From Prolixibacteraceae bacterium (GTDB taxonomy: Bacteria > Bacteroidota > Bacteroidia > Bacteroidales > Prolixibacteraceae): 64,000 nt of DNA. The DNA lies in assembly GCA_028683385.1 (NCBI GenBank), contig JAQUIJ010000003.1, positions 310,001 to 374,000 on the forward strand, given 5' to 3'. The notes beneath the pieces are model-generated. The model was not told where the DNA came from. It saw only the letters and a program-made list of their open reading frames with translations, and did no database searches. This document shows, in pieces, positions 8,729 to 18,069 of the stretch (the stretch's first letter is position 1; each line of letters opens with the position of its first letter). A program made the position numbers and the translations under genes.

Positions 8729-8805
8729 AGATTAACGATTAGAGATTGATGAAGTAATCCTACACATCGTTAATCCTCAATCGTTAATCTTTAATCGTTA
8801 ATCAT
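8729..8805. repeat. Word-repeat palindrome (ATCGTTAATC family)
   Basis: The right arm carries three copies of TCGTTAATC (8766-8805) at spacings of 12-16 bases. The left arm (8729-8751) carries the complement, AGATTAACGATTAGAGATTG. The whole can fold as a hairpin. It overlaps the TGA stop of the upstream hybrid pump gene. It has the same design as the AATGAC and CACATAG elements elsewhere in the window, but a different word. Confidence 0.6.
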
Positions 8806-11800
8806 TTTAAGTCTTTTATCAGGCACAAATAGGCATCTTCCAAAATCGGATTAACCGGTACTGCATCTTCACTTGGTTTTTTCTTCGAGAGGAAACGTAC
8901 CCTGATCAGATCGCCCTGCCGCATGTGGTGGGTGACCAATTGTTTGTTTTCCATCTTATCGAATTCCTCAACCGAAATGTCGTATTGCCAAACCATGTCT
9001 TTAGCCAGATGTACCATGTCCATTGGCGTTCCGTGGTATTTTACGCGTCCGCGGTTGATAACTGCTACCTGATTACACGAACTCGAAATGTCCTCGATAA
9101 TGTGTGTCGAGAAGATTACAATACGCTCGCGGCTCAACTCAACCAGTAAGTTGCGGAAGCGGATGCGTTCGCGTGGATCGAGCCCGGCTGTCGGTTCGTC
9201 AACAACCATGATTTTAGGCAAATGCAACAATATTTGCGCAATGCCAATTCGCTGTTTCATACCTCCTGAGAAGGAGCCGATTTTGTCGCCGCGTTTTTCC
9301 CACATGTGAACGGCTTTCAGCACATATTCAATGCGTTCTTCGCGCTGTTGCTTATCGGTTAGGCCTTTCAGAATAGCCTGATAGTCGAGAAATTCTTCGG
9401 CAGGCATGTTTTCGTAGGTTCCAAATTCCTGGGGCAGGTAACCAATCAATCCCTGAAGTTCTTCGCGTTTTTCCTGCGTATCAATGCCGTTGATCCATAT
9501 TTTTCCGTAGCTCTGTTCCAGAATACCGCAAATGATGCGCATCATGGTCGATTTTCCGGCGCCATTTGGACCAAGCAAGCCGAACATTCCGGTGGTTATG
9601 TCGAGTGAAACGCCATTTAAAGCTTTGAACGGCTGATGTTGTTTGCCGATGACCGGTATCTTTTTCACGGTTCGCAGCAACCCACGACGCATGGTTCCGA
9701 AGCGTCCTGTAATACGGTCGATGTTTATTTTTTCCTGATACAGTTTCTTGGCGGTTACCGAAATAATCAGAGCCAAATACCACAATATGCCAAACGTAAC
9801 CACGAATCCGATGGTTTTGGTGATTTTCCAGACAACAATAGTTTCAATAGCAGGAAGTATCCAGAAAAGGAAAATTTTAACCCAGCGGAAGATCTTCAGC
9901 GGTAGTCTTTTTCCGGTTTTTTCAGCCCTGAAATTCAGGAAAAAGCCGAATGGTTTCCAGATGCTCAGGGCAAGGTTGGCGATTGCAACCGAAAATAGAA
10001 GCGACCAGAAAGCCGAATTCAGATAGAAAAAGCTGAAGTAAACCATGAATCCAAGCAAAGGCAATTGCCAGATGACGTAATCGAATTCGCGCAAAGTATG
10101 ATATTGTTTTTCGAGTCCGGCACGTCGACGAATCTTTTTGCCGGCTTCCCATTCGCGCGAGAACTGACTTTCGCGGTCGTATATTTTAACCAGGTTTTGG
10201 ATACGGATACTAAGGGAATCCTGATCGCCAATCAGCTTGGTTTGTGCTTTCCGCAAACTGTTCAGAATAAACCAGGTTGAGCCCGGCACCAAAATAATTA
10301 CCAATATAAAATCGAGTCCTTGCCACAATCCGGAATCAACATTCAGGTAAATGAGCAGGAACAACCCGGCTGTCAGTAAAAATTGGGTGATGCGGATTCG
10401 GAGCGATAGTTCTTTAAACCATTCGATGGCACTTTCCAATCCGGAATAAAAAGTTGGTATAAACACCAGCGTGAGCATGGTGCTCAGCGCTAAACCTCCG
10501 ATTACAACAATGGCGAACGGGGCGCCAATGGCGCTCACATATTCGGCATCGCCCATAGCCAGCGGAAACATTCCCACAATGGTGGTGATGGTCGTAATCA
10601 GAATCGGGCGAACGCGCGACAAACCGGCAGTCATCAATGCGCGCGAACGACGGAATCCTTGTTTGCGCAGGATGTTGGTATAGTCAATCAGGATAATCCC
10701 GTTATTCACCACCACTCCAAGCAAAATCAAAAAGCCGATCAGTGTGTTTGAACTGAGCAAACTGTTGTTGGTAATAATCAGCGCAATCAGCGAACCGATG
10801 GCTGCGAGTGGGATCGAAAAGAGCAGCACAAAAGGTGTTGCCAACGATTCGAATACCGATGCCATAATCATGAAAATCAGAATAATGGCAGCGCCTATCA
10901 GAAAGTAAAATTCCGACAAATCGGTTTCTTCGTGAACCACTTCAGCCGCAACGCCCGATGGCAAATTGTAGTTGGCAACCAGTTCATCAATTTCGTACCG
11001 GTAGGCAGCCAAAAGATCTTTTGAACTGCTGGCTTCGCTTACAAAACTGTAGTTTACCTCTATTTGTTTTTCCTGATTCACGCGGTTAATGCCCGAAAGC
11101 CCGCTGGCATAAACAATATTTGTAAAATCCTGAAGGTCGTGAATTCCTCCTGAAGCATCGCTCACCTGCACCATTTTGAGTTCTTCCATGTTGCGGTCGG
11201 TTTTCTGCTTTTCTCCTTCAACCGGTTCTTTTTGCGTGATGATGATTTCGTATTCATCAACACCTTGTTTGTACTGAATGCCGGTTGCAATTTCTTTTGA
11301 AAACGAGTTCAGTTCAGACAAAACATTGTTGAGCGAAATGTTGTATTCGGTCATCAAAAGCGGATTGAAATACAAATGCACCTCCGGTCGGTTATCCGAA
11401 ATATTCAGGTTCACCGTTTGCACCGATTCAAGTTGATCGATGAAATATTTCAGGTCTTCGCCAACGGCTTGTAATTTTTTGAAATCCTGACCTTTGAGCA
11501 CAATTTTTTCTTCGTTGCTTCCAATGCCCATCATTTTCTGGAAGCTGCCCATCATGTTTCGGCTTCCACCCTGAAAGCTGCGTGTGCTTTGTGTTTGTGT
11601 AAACGAAATCGACGAAGCTTTGATGTCACGCGTTCGGTCGTTAATATCGGTTTTAACCTGGGCAAATGTGCGGTCGGCGATGTCTTCAAATTTATCTTTC
11701 AGCTTAATGGTTACCGTTGCCTGCTCTTCCTCTATTTTGCTAACCACATCTTGTTTCTCGGCTAAGTCGTCCAGTTTTTTCTCAATTTCCTGAACGGTAC

Positions 11801-13514
11801 GATCGGTAGTTTCGAGTGACGAGCCTGAAGGCATGGTTACATACAGGCGAATTTCCTTATTGGCAACTTCCTGAAGGGAACTGACGCTCACCGCCAGACT
11901 AATGAAAACGGCCAGAAAGAAGATGATTATTCCACCAATGATGGTGGCTGCCGGATTGCGCATACATGATTTCAGGAACACCAGGTAAACCTGAACCATA
12001 CGCATATTGGTGGTTACTTTTTCGTAGAATATGTTCCGGGCAACCTGCCTTTTCAGCAAAACATACGAGGCCATCGGAACCAATAAAAGCGCCACTGCCA
12101 GCGAAACCACAAGGGTTGAAATGATTGCGATGCCCACATTGTAACCCAACATAACCACCATGAAATTTTTGGAGAAAACGAAGGGTAGAAATACGGTTAT
12201 GGTAGTGAGGGTCGATGCCAAAATTGATCGCCATACTTCGGTTGTGCCCTGCACAACGGCTTGCATTGGCGCATATCCTTTTCCTGCGAGCCGGTATATA
12301 TTTTCGAGCACGACTACACTGTTGTCGAGCAACATCCCGATGGCCAGTGCCATACCAACCAGTGTCAGACTGTTGAGCGTGATATCGAAAGCATAAAACA
12401 GGTTAAACGAAGTAAAAATGGAGATGGGAATAGCCAGTGCGATAAACGAGACGATCCGAAGATTCTTCAGGAAAATCCAAAGAACAAAAATCGCCATGAT
12501 TCCGCCAATCAAAGCAAGGTTCATGATCTGGTCAATGTTCTTTTCCATTTGATCGGCGGAATTGCTAATCTCTGCAATCTCAATTTCTTTGGTTGCCATT
12601 TTCTCGTTCAAAGCTGCTACCACCTTTCGGGTTGCTTTCGAGAGCTCAATCATGTTGGCCTGTGAGTCGTTAACCAGCAAAATGGTCACGGCATCTTTAC
12701 CGTTTACCCGGCTGAACGAAGTTTCTTCTTTTACTCCGAACCGAACTTCTGCCACATCTTTTAACAGGATAGGACCGTTGGCTACTACGAGGTTTTCCAG
12801 ATCTTCCACCTTGGTGTATTCAGCAGTTACATGCACAAAATACTGAACGGTCTTTTCCTTCAAATTACCAACATAGGTGCGCGAGTTCGAATTTTGCGAA
12901 AGCAACGAACGTATTTTGCCCGGAGTGATGTGGTAGGCTTCGCAGGCTTTGGTATCCAGAATAACCTCGATTGACTTTTGCCTTCCGCCATACACATTCA
13001 CCGAAGCAATTCCATCGATGTTTTCCAGATCGGGTTTAATGTCCTGCTCAACGATGGTGCGCACGCGGTCAACTCCGCCTTCGCCGCGCGCCTGCAATTC
13101 CATGAACTGACTGTTCATCTGTTTCAAGTCGACTTTGGCCACATTTACCCGCACGCCGGTTGGCATTTTCGACTGTATCTCGTTGATCTTTTCCTGAAGT
13201 TTCAGGTATGCATATTTGAAATTGACACCCTTCTGATAATAAACGACAATGGTTCCCTGCCTCGAAGTCACGTTCGACTCGATCGATTCAATGCCTTCGA
13301 GTGTGCCAATAGCTCCTTCGATCGGAATAACCACCTGATTTTCCATGTATTCAGGAGCCAAATCGGTTGCAGAGCCGGCCTGAACGAAAAGAAACGGGAG
13401 TTCGGCATTGGGCAATAATTCAACCGGCAGTTGTTTGTAGGAGACGTAACCCAAAACGGTTAGTCCCAGAAACAACATGCTGATCAGTACTTTTCGCTGT
13501 ATGATGAATTTCAT
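8802..13514 (-). CDS. Hybrid efflux pump: RND permease fused to an ABC ATPase, with extra membrane helices inserted in the ABC domain
   Basis: This is one unbroken 1570-codon gene. Residues about 1-1030 are a complete HAE1/AcrB-type RND permease: N-terminal helix, two periplasmic halves and about 12 helices, with GMLLDNSVVVLENI near 392-405 (Asp then Asn where AcrB has Asp-Asp). Two more helices follow at about 1035-1085. Near 1102-1112 comes IRIQNLVKIY, the usual first strand of an ABC ATPase. The ABC domain then breaks off for about 180 residues with four strongly hydrophobic segments, and resumes near 1295 with FKALNGVSLDI, Walker A GPNGAGKST near 1315, signature SFSGGMKQR near 1412, Walker B VVDEPTAGLDP near 1435 and the STH H-loop near 1468. 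All ATPase motifs are intact. It likely exports hydrophobic compounds or lipids with the neighbouring MFP and TolC; the substrate is unknown. Confidence 0.85.
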   Translation of the reverse strand: MKFIIQRKVLISMLFLGLTVLGYVSYKQLPVELLPNAELPFLFVQAGSATDLAPEYMENQVVIPIEGAIGTLEGIESIESNVTSRQGTIVVYYQKGVNFKYAYLKLQEKINEIQSKMPTGVRVNVAKVDLKQMNSQFMELQARGEGGVDRVRTIVEQDIKPDLENIDGIASVNVYGGRQKSIEVILDTKACEAYHITPGKIRSLLSQNSNSRTYVGNLKEKTVQYFVHVTAEYTKVEDLENLVVANGPILLKDVAEVRFGVKEETSFSRVNGKDAVTILLVNDSQANMIELSKATRKVVAALNEKMATKEIEIAEISNSADQMEKNIDQIMNLALIGGIMAIFVLWIFLKNLRIVSFIALAIPISIFTSFNLFYAFDITLNSLTLVGMALAIGMLLDNSVVVLENIYRLAGKGYAPMQAVVQGTTEVWRSILASTLTTITVFLPFVFSKNFMVVMLGYNVGIAIISTLVVSLAVALLLVPMASYVLLKRQVARNIFYEKVTTNMRMVQVYLVFLKSCMRNPAATIIGGIIIFFLAVFISLAVSVSSLQEVANKEIRLYVTMPSGSSLETTDRTVQEIEKKLDDLAEKQDVVSKIEEEQATVTIKLKDKFEDIADRTFAQVKTDINDRTRDIKASSISFTQTQSTRSFQGGSRNMMGSFQKMMGIGSNEEKIVLKGQDFKKLQAVGEDLKYFIDQLESVQTVNLNISDNRPEVHLYFNPLLMTEYNISLNNVLSELNSFSKEIATGIQYKQGVDEYEIIITQKEPVEGEKQKTDRNMEELKMVQVSDASGGIHDLQDFTNIVYASGLSGINRVNQEKQIEVNYSFVSEASSSKDLLAAYRYEIDELVANYNLPSGVAAEVVHEETDLSEFYFLIGAAIILIFMIMASVFESLATPFVLLFSIPLAAIGSLIALIITNNSLLSSNTLIGFLILLGVVVNNGIILIDYTNILRKQGFRRSRALMTAGLSRVRPILITTITTIVGMFPLAMGDAEYVSAIGAPFAIVVIGGLALSTMLTLVFIPTFYSGLESAIEWFKELSLRIRITQFLLTAGLFLLIYLNVDSGLWQGLDFILVIILVPGSTWFILNSLRKAQTKLIGDQDSLSIRIQNLVKIYDRESQFSREWEAGKKIRRRAGLEKQYHTLREFDYVIWQLPLLGFMVYFSFFYLNSAFWSLLFSVAIANLALSIWKPFGFFLNFRAEKTGKRLPLKIFRWVKIFLFWILPAIETIVVWKITKTIGFVVTFGILWYLALIISVTAKKLYQEKINIDRITGRFGTMRRGLLRTVKKIPVIGKQHQPFKALNGVSLDITTGMFGLLGPNGAGKSTMMRIICGILEQSYGKIWINGIDTQEKREELQGLIGYLPQEFGTYENMPAEEFLDYQAILKGLTDKQQREERIEYVLKAVHMWEKRGDKIGSFSGGMKQRIGIAQILLHLPKIMVVDEPTAGLDPRERIRFRNLLVELSRERIVIFSTHIIEDISSSCNQVAVINRGRVKYHGTPMDMVHLAKDMVWQYDISVEEFDKMENKQLVTHHMRQGDLIRVRFLSKKKPSEDAVPVNPILEDAYLCLIKDLK

Positions 13515-13519
13515 ATGCT

Positions 13520-13735
13520 ATTTTTTTTACCACATAGACATCATAAAGATTGCCTAGAGTCATTTTAATTTGATATTGACTAGATTTTCCAGTCACCCTG
13601 AACTTGTTTCAGGGTCTTATTCTATTTAGGGATGCCGAAACAAGTTCGGCATGACGCTGTGTCAATTGGTCGTTAACGCACGCTGGATTTTTCTTAATTA
13701 TTTTCTATGTGTCCTATGTGTCTATGTGGTTTTTA
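13520..13735. repeat. Composite repeat: CACATAG-word palindrome enclosing a REP-like double hairpin
   Basis: The outer arms are ACCACATAGACAT (about 13528-13540) and its complement in CTATGTGTCCTATGTGTCTATGTGGT (about 13705-13730, three word copies). Nested inside is a REP-like pair: GTCACCCTGAA...TTCAGGGTCT (13592-13617) and GATGCCGAA...TTCGGCATGAC (13631-13655), related to the copy at 5763-5831. The right arm runs into the end of the RND gene: its last six codons (KNHIDT) and the TAG stop are made of the repeat word. Confidence 0.65.
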
Positions 13736-16700
13736 CTCCTGAACCGGTCTTTCACTCCGTCGAAAACATCGAACACGCAAGGAATTACGATTAACGACAT
13801 CAGCGTCGATGTTAGTAATCCGCCAATTACTGCCAGAGCCATTGGAGCTCGCAGTGAAGCGCTCTCGCCAAACCCAAACGTGAGTGGCAGCATGGCCAGC
13901 AAAGTAGTCAGTGTGGTCATCAATATTGGCCTGATTCGTTGCTGCCCGGCTTGCTGAATGGCCTCAATTCTTGGAACACCATCTTTCTGAAGTTGCAGAA
14001 TCCGGTCGACCAACAGAATGGAGTTGTTAACGGCAATACCCACCAGCATGATGATTCCGATAACCGCCATGATATTCAGTGTCTGGTTGAAAATGAAAAA
14101 TGTCAGAATGGAACCAACCACCGCCATTGGTATCGTCATCAGGATGGTGAATGGGTGAAGCAGCGATTCGAACTGCGACGCCATAACCATAAACACCAAT
14201 ACAATCGACAATAACATGGCAAAGCTGAGCGCATCCATCGATTCTTTTCGTTTTTCCTCTTCACCTGTTATCTTGATTTTATAATCGGTTGGTAACGGAA
14301 TTCCGGCAATCGCCTGATTCACTTTGGTAACCATTTTATCGAGAGCAATGTCTTTGTTCATGTAACCTGTGATTTTGCCTATTCGCACCTGGTTTCTCCG
14401 GAAAATTTCCTTGGGCGAAGTACCTTCAACAATGGTCGCAATTTCGTTAACACGAACAACCTGTGTTCCGTTCTTGATCTCCATGTCCGATAATTGAGCC
14501 AATCCGGTGTCGGGCAAACGAAGCGTGATGTCCTGCATTTCGCCACCTTTTTCAATGGTACCGGCAGTTTTGCCGGTCAACTGATTCTGAATTTGGGTAA
14601 CCACGTTGGATACGCTCAGGTTAAAAATTCCGGCGCGCAAACGGTCGACCATCACTTCTACTTCGGGAGAGCCACCTTCCATCGAAGCTTCGAGGTTATA
14701 CAATTCAGGAATTCCCTGAACGGCTGCTTTTACCTGGTTTGATAAACCTTCAATCACGGCCAGATCTTCTCCCTGAATTTCAATCACCAACGGCGCTTCA
14801 TCGGTTCCCATTAAACCGCCCAAAGCCGTCTGGTCCTGTACGTATTTGATTTCCAAATCAGGCATTTCGCCCAATCCTTGCGAAATGGACTGAATGGCCG
14901 ATGTTGATCCGTATTTACTGTCGGGTTTCAGAATAATCTTGATACTGGCTGTGTTTTCACCCTGGAAAAGAGCATCCTGCGAGGTAAGTAACCCGGTTGA
15001 CGGGCCAACCTGGCTATAAATCGTTTCCAGATGATCGCCCAACACTTCGCGGATGATTCCCTCCAGATTTTCAACAGCAGCAGTAGTTCTCTGAAGCCGG
15101 GTTCCTTCCTGCATTTTTAAGTCAATACTAAATTGACGGGTTTCCGACTTGGGCATAAATTCGGTTCCGATATAAGGCAGAACCAATACAGAAAGCCCCA
15201 TGAGCACAGCCGTCAGAATTATAATTGTCCATTTGTGCTGAATTACCTTCCCGAGAAATTTTCCATATCCCTGAATCCGGACAGATTTTTGAACGGTGGG
15301 TTTCCGGCTGCTTTTAAAGAAGTAGTTGAACATCATCGGAATCAACAAGATGGCCACAACCAGCGATGAGAGCAACGAAAAAGTGATTGTCCATGCTTGG
15401 TCGCGGAAAAGTTCGCCCGAGGCGCCATGCAAATACACAATAGGCAGGAAAACAACAATGGTGGTTAGTGTCGACGAAGTAATTGCCCCGCTCACTTGCG
15501 ACGCCCCTTCAATGGCCGCGTCTTTAACCGACATGCCCGATTCGCGCAGCCGGAAAATATTTTCCATAACCACGATGGCATTGTCGACCAACATTCCGGC
15601 ACCAAGCGCCAGGCCTCCCAAAGTCATAATATTCAGGCTGAGCCCATTGAAATACATCAGGTTAAAGGTTGCTATTATCGAAATTGGCATGGCCACACTT
15701 ACTATCAGCGTAGTTCCGATGCGTCGCAGAAATACAAACAGTACCACTATGGCCAGAAACATACCTATCATTGCCGTATCTTCCACTTCACTGATGGCAT
15801 TGCTGATAAAAGTTCCCTGATTGGAGATAACAGTCAGCTTGTAACCTGGCAATGCTTTTTCCATGTCAACCAGTGCTTTCGAAATGTCTTCGACAGCCTT
15901 TACTGTATTGAAACTTGTTTCCTTATAGATTGACAATCCCAAACAGCGTTTGCCATTCATCATGACAATGTTTTCAGGATCTTTATTGGCGAAACTGATT
16001 TTAGCCACTTCGCGCAGGTAAATCGGAGCTTTTTCTGCAGTTGTGCTGCCCGAAGTAATCGATTTGTATCCAACAATCGTATTTTCGAAGTCGCTCAGGT
16101 CGGTTAATAAGCTTACACCTTTTACTACATATTTCAAGCCCATTTCGGTAATTGAACCACCTGAAATACTCTGGTTAAAACTCTGTATGCGGGTGGTCAA
16201 CTCATCGAGTGTCAACCCGAAAGCATCAAGCATGTACTGATCGGTTTGTATCAGCACTTCATTGGTTTCCGAGCCCGAAACCTCCACATCAGCCACGCCT
16301 TCGAGCCGAACCAGCTCGTTCCGGATGTAATTTTCGGCTACTTTACGGAGTTCGTTCATATCGGTAATGCTCTCGTGAGTCAGACCAACAATCATTACCG
16401 GTGTGGTATTCGGATCGTGTTGCGTGATGTTGATCTCGTCGAGGGTTTGATTTTGAGCAAAGGAGCTGGCCGCTTTCTGAAGATCAAGAAAAGCTTCGTC
16501 CATATCTTTGGTCCAGGCATATTCAACGGTTATTTGCGCCGTTCCTACTTTCGAAATCGACGAAACCTGTATGACGCCTGATTGGCGAATGGCTAACGAT
16601 TCGAGATTTTTTACGAATTGTTTTTCCATTTCTTCCGGAGGGCGTTCTCCCGATTTGAGCTCGATAAACAAACGAGGGTTGTTTATCTCCGGAAACAGGT

Positions 16701-16845
16701 CGATGCCCAGCTTGTCGAAGGAAATGTATCCCAGCAGAACAACGGCAAGTACCATCATCAGTATGGTTACCGGAAAGTTGACAGCAAATTGTGTTAATTT
16801 CTTCATGCGGTTTATGTTTCGGGTTGCGTGTTTCGGGTTGAGCAA
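13714..16845 (-). CDS. RND efflux permease (HAE1/AcrB type)
   Basis: This is a 1043-residue inner-membrane pump with the canonical RND layout: helix 1 (FAVNFPVTILMMVLAVVLLGYISF), a periplasmic porter half, helices 2-6, a second porter half and helices 8-12. The helix-4 motif is GMLVDNAIVVMENI, with Asp-Asn in place of the Asp-Asp proton relay of AcrB, a variant I have seen in many RND proteins outside the Proteobacteria. It should be driven by the proton or sodium gradient and work with the MFP (42 bases upstream) and TolC. The start MLNPKHATRNINRMKK may be long; the Met at MKKLTQFAVNF (16803) fits the family better. Its last codons lie inside a repeat element. Confidence 0.9.
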   Translation of the reverse strand: MLNPKHATRNINRMKKLTQFAVNFPVTILMMVLAVVLLGYISFDKLGIDLFPEINNPRLFIELKSGERPPEEMEKQFVKNLESLAIRQSGVIQVSSISKVGTAQITVEYAWTKDMDEAFLDLQKAASSFAQNQTLDEINITQHDPNTTPVMIVGLTHESITDMNELRKVAENYIRNELVRLEGVADVEVSGSETNEVLIQTDQYMLDAFGLTLDELTTRIQSFNQSISGGSITEMGLKYVVKGVSLLTDLSDFENTIVGYKSITSGSTTAEKAPIYLREVAKISFANKDPENIVMMNGKRCLGLSIYKETSFNTVKAVEDISKALVDMEKALPGYKLTVISNQGTFISNAISEVEDTAMIGMFLAIVVLFVFLRRIGTTLIVSVAMPISIIATFNLMYFNGLSLNIMTLGGLALGAGMLVDNAIVVMENIFRLRESGMSVKDAAIEGASQVSGAITSSTLTTIVVFLPIVYLHGASGELFRDQAWTITFSLLSSLVVAILLIPMMFNYFFKSSRKPTVQKSVRIQGYGKFLGKVIQHKWTIIILTAVLMGLSVLVLPYIGTEFMPKSETRQFSIDLKMQEGTRLQRTTAAVENLEGIIREVLGDHLETIYSQVGPSTGLLTSQDALFQGENTASIKIILKPDSKYGSTSAIQSISQGLGEMPDLEIKYVQDQTALGGLMGTDEAPLVIEIQGEDLAVIEGLSNQVKAAVQGIPELYNLEASMEGGSPEVEVMVDRLRAGIFNLSVSNVVTQIQNQLTGKTAGTIEKGGEMQDITLRLPDTGLAQLSDMEIKNGTQVVRVNEIATIVEGTSPKEIFRRNQVRIGKITGYMNKDIALDKMVTKVNQAIAGIPLPTDYKIKITGEEEKRKESMDALSFAMLLSIVLVFMVMASQFESLLHPFTILMTIPMAVVGSILTFFIFNQTLNIMAVIGIIMLVGIAVNNSILLVDRILQLQKDGVPRIEAIQQAGQQRIRPILMTTLTTLLAMLPLTFGFGESASLRAPMALAVIGGLLTSTLMSLIVIPCVFDVFDGVKDRFRSKNHIDT

Positions 16846-16887
16846 TGTTGGCTAATTAATCCTCATCGCATAACTCGTAACATTTTT

Positions 16888-17946
16888 CTACTTCACGATT
16901 TTTACTTTCGAGCGGTTTTTCAATGTTTCAAAACCTTTTATCACCAGTCGGTCGTTCTTTTTTAATCCTGAAGTTATTTCTGCTTCGGTCTGGGTTTCGT
17001 AGCCAATGGTAATGTGTTTTTCGGTTGCAGTTCCATTATCGACAATAAATACCGACTTGCCCCGCTGGCTTGAAATGATTATTTCTTTCGGGATTACAAT
17101 TACGCTGTCTTTGCGTGCCAAAACGATGTCGGCTTTGGCAAACATCCCGGGGCGTAGTTTCAGCTCAGGATTGGCAACCTGAACAACACCTTTAAACGTG
17201 CGTGTTTCGGTGCTGATTGCCGGAGACAATTCTTTTACATTTCCCTGTAAAGTATCGTTGGGCAAAGTATAATTCATAATTCGAACGGGTTGGTCAATCG
17301 CCACTTCGTTAATGTATTTTTCCGGAAGGTTAACTTCAACGGTCATGATGCTGTAGTCCATCAAACTAACGACGGCAGCTCCGGTTGCAATCTGGGTACC
17401 GTTGGTAGTGGCAGGCAAATCGGTAATTACGCCTTTGAAAGGAGCGCGAATACTCATCTTGGCCAATTGAAGATTTGCCCTTTCGAAAGCATCTTTGGCA
17501 TTGGTATAGTTCACTTCCGAATTGCGGTAATCGAGTTGGGTAACTCCTCCTTTTTCGAAAAGCGATTGCTGCTTTTTCATGGTTTGCTCGGTAATGTCGA
17601 GATTCAGCTTTTTACTTTCAAGGCCAATTCCGTTGACATATTCAGCATCTTCAAGCTGTATAATAACCTGCCCGTTTTCGACCAGATCGCCTAAAGCAAA
17701 CGGACGGCGGGTTTTCGGATTGGTCAACAGTTTATATTTACCAGCCATTTCGGTATTCAATACCGTTTTTTTTGTGGCGTTCAATGTGCCGGTGGTATTG
17801 ATCACTTTTTCGATCGACTTCGGTTTGATGTCGGAAACCGAAACAGGAACTGCCAGTTCAGTTGTTGTGTTAGCCGGTTGGTTGTTGCAGGCAGTGGTCG
17901 CCCCGATCAGGGCTATCAAAGCGATAAATTGGTGAAAAGGTTTCAT
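16888..17946 (-). CDS. Membrane fusion protein (periplasmic adaptor, HlyD/AcrA family)
   Basis: This 352-residue adaptor links the inner-membrane pump(s) to TolC. The N-terminus has a lipoprotein-like signal (ALIALIGATTAC, Cys20), so it is probably anchored by lipid, though the box is not the strict LxxC form. Then come a barrel-sandwich/lipoyl half-motif (VENGQVIIQLED), a short helical hairpin (residues about 95-145), the second half (RAPFKGVITDLPATTNGTQIATGAAV) and C-terminal barrels (LRPGMFAKADIVL). It is the only MFP in the block, so the plain RND, the hybrid RND-ABC and possibly the ABC modules would have to share it (inference). Confidence 0.9.
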   Translation of the reverse strand: MKPFHQFIALIALIGATTACNNQPANTTTELAVPVSVSDIKPKSIEKVINTTGTLNATKKTVLNTEMAGKYKLLTNPKTRRPFALGDLVENGQVIIQLEDAEYVNGIGLESKKLNLDITEQTMKKQQSLFEKGGVTQLDYRNSEVNYTNAKDAFERANLQLAKMSIRAPFKGVITDLPATTNGTQIATGAAVVSLMDYSIMTVEVNLPEKYINEVAIDQPVRIMNYTLPNDTLQGNVKELSPAISTETRTFKGVVQVANPELKLRPGMFAKADIVLARKDSVIVIPKEIIISSQRGKSVFIVDNGTATEKHITIGYETQTEAEITSGLKKNDRLVIKGFETLKNRSKVKIVK

Positions 17947-18069
17947 ATTTTGAATGTATTTAATGGCTGATTAATTTACGATTTGGTCATTTACGATTGC
18001 CAATTTCAATGCTGAAGGCTAAATGGCTGAATTGTTAAATGGTTTTTAAACTTTAGGCACTTCCCTGTT

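Noticed and set aside
8765-8805. CRISPR-like array from the repeated ATCGTTAATC words
   Set aside because: The words are about 10 bases with 3-6-base gaps; repeats and spacers are far too short and there are no cas genes.
13592-13655. Intrinsic terminator of the RND gene
   Set aside because: Neither hairpin is followed by a T-run and the pair matches a REP element; it is better called a repeat.
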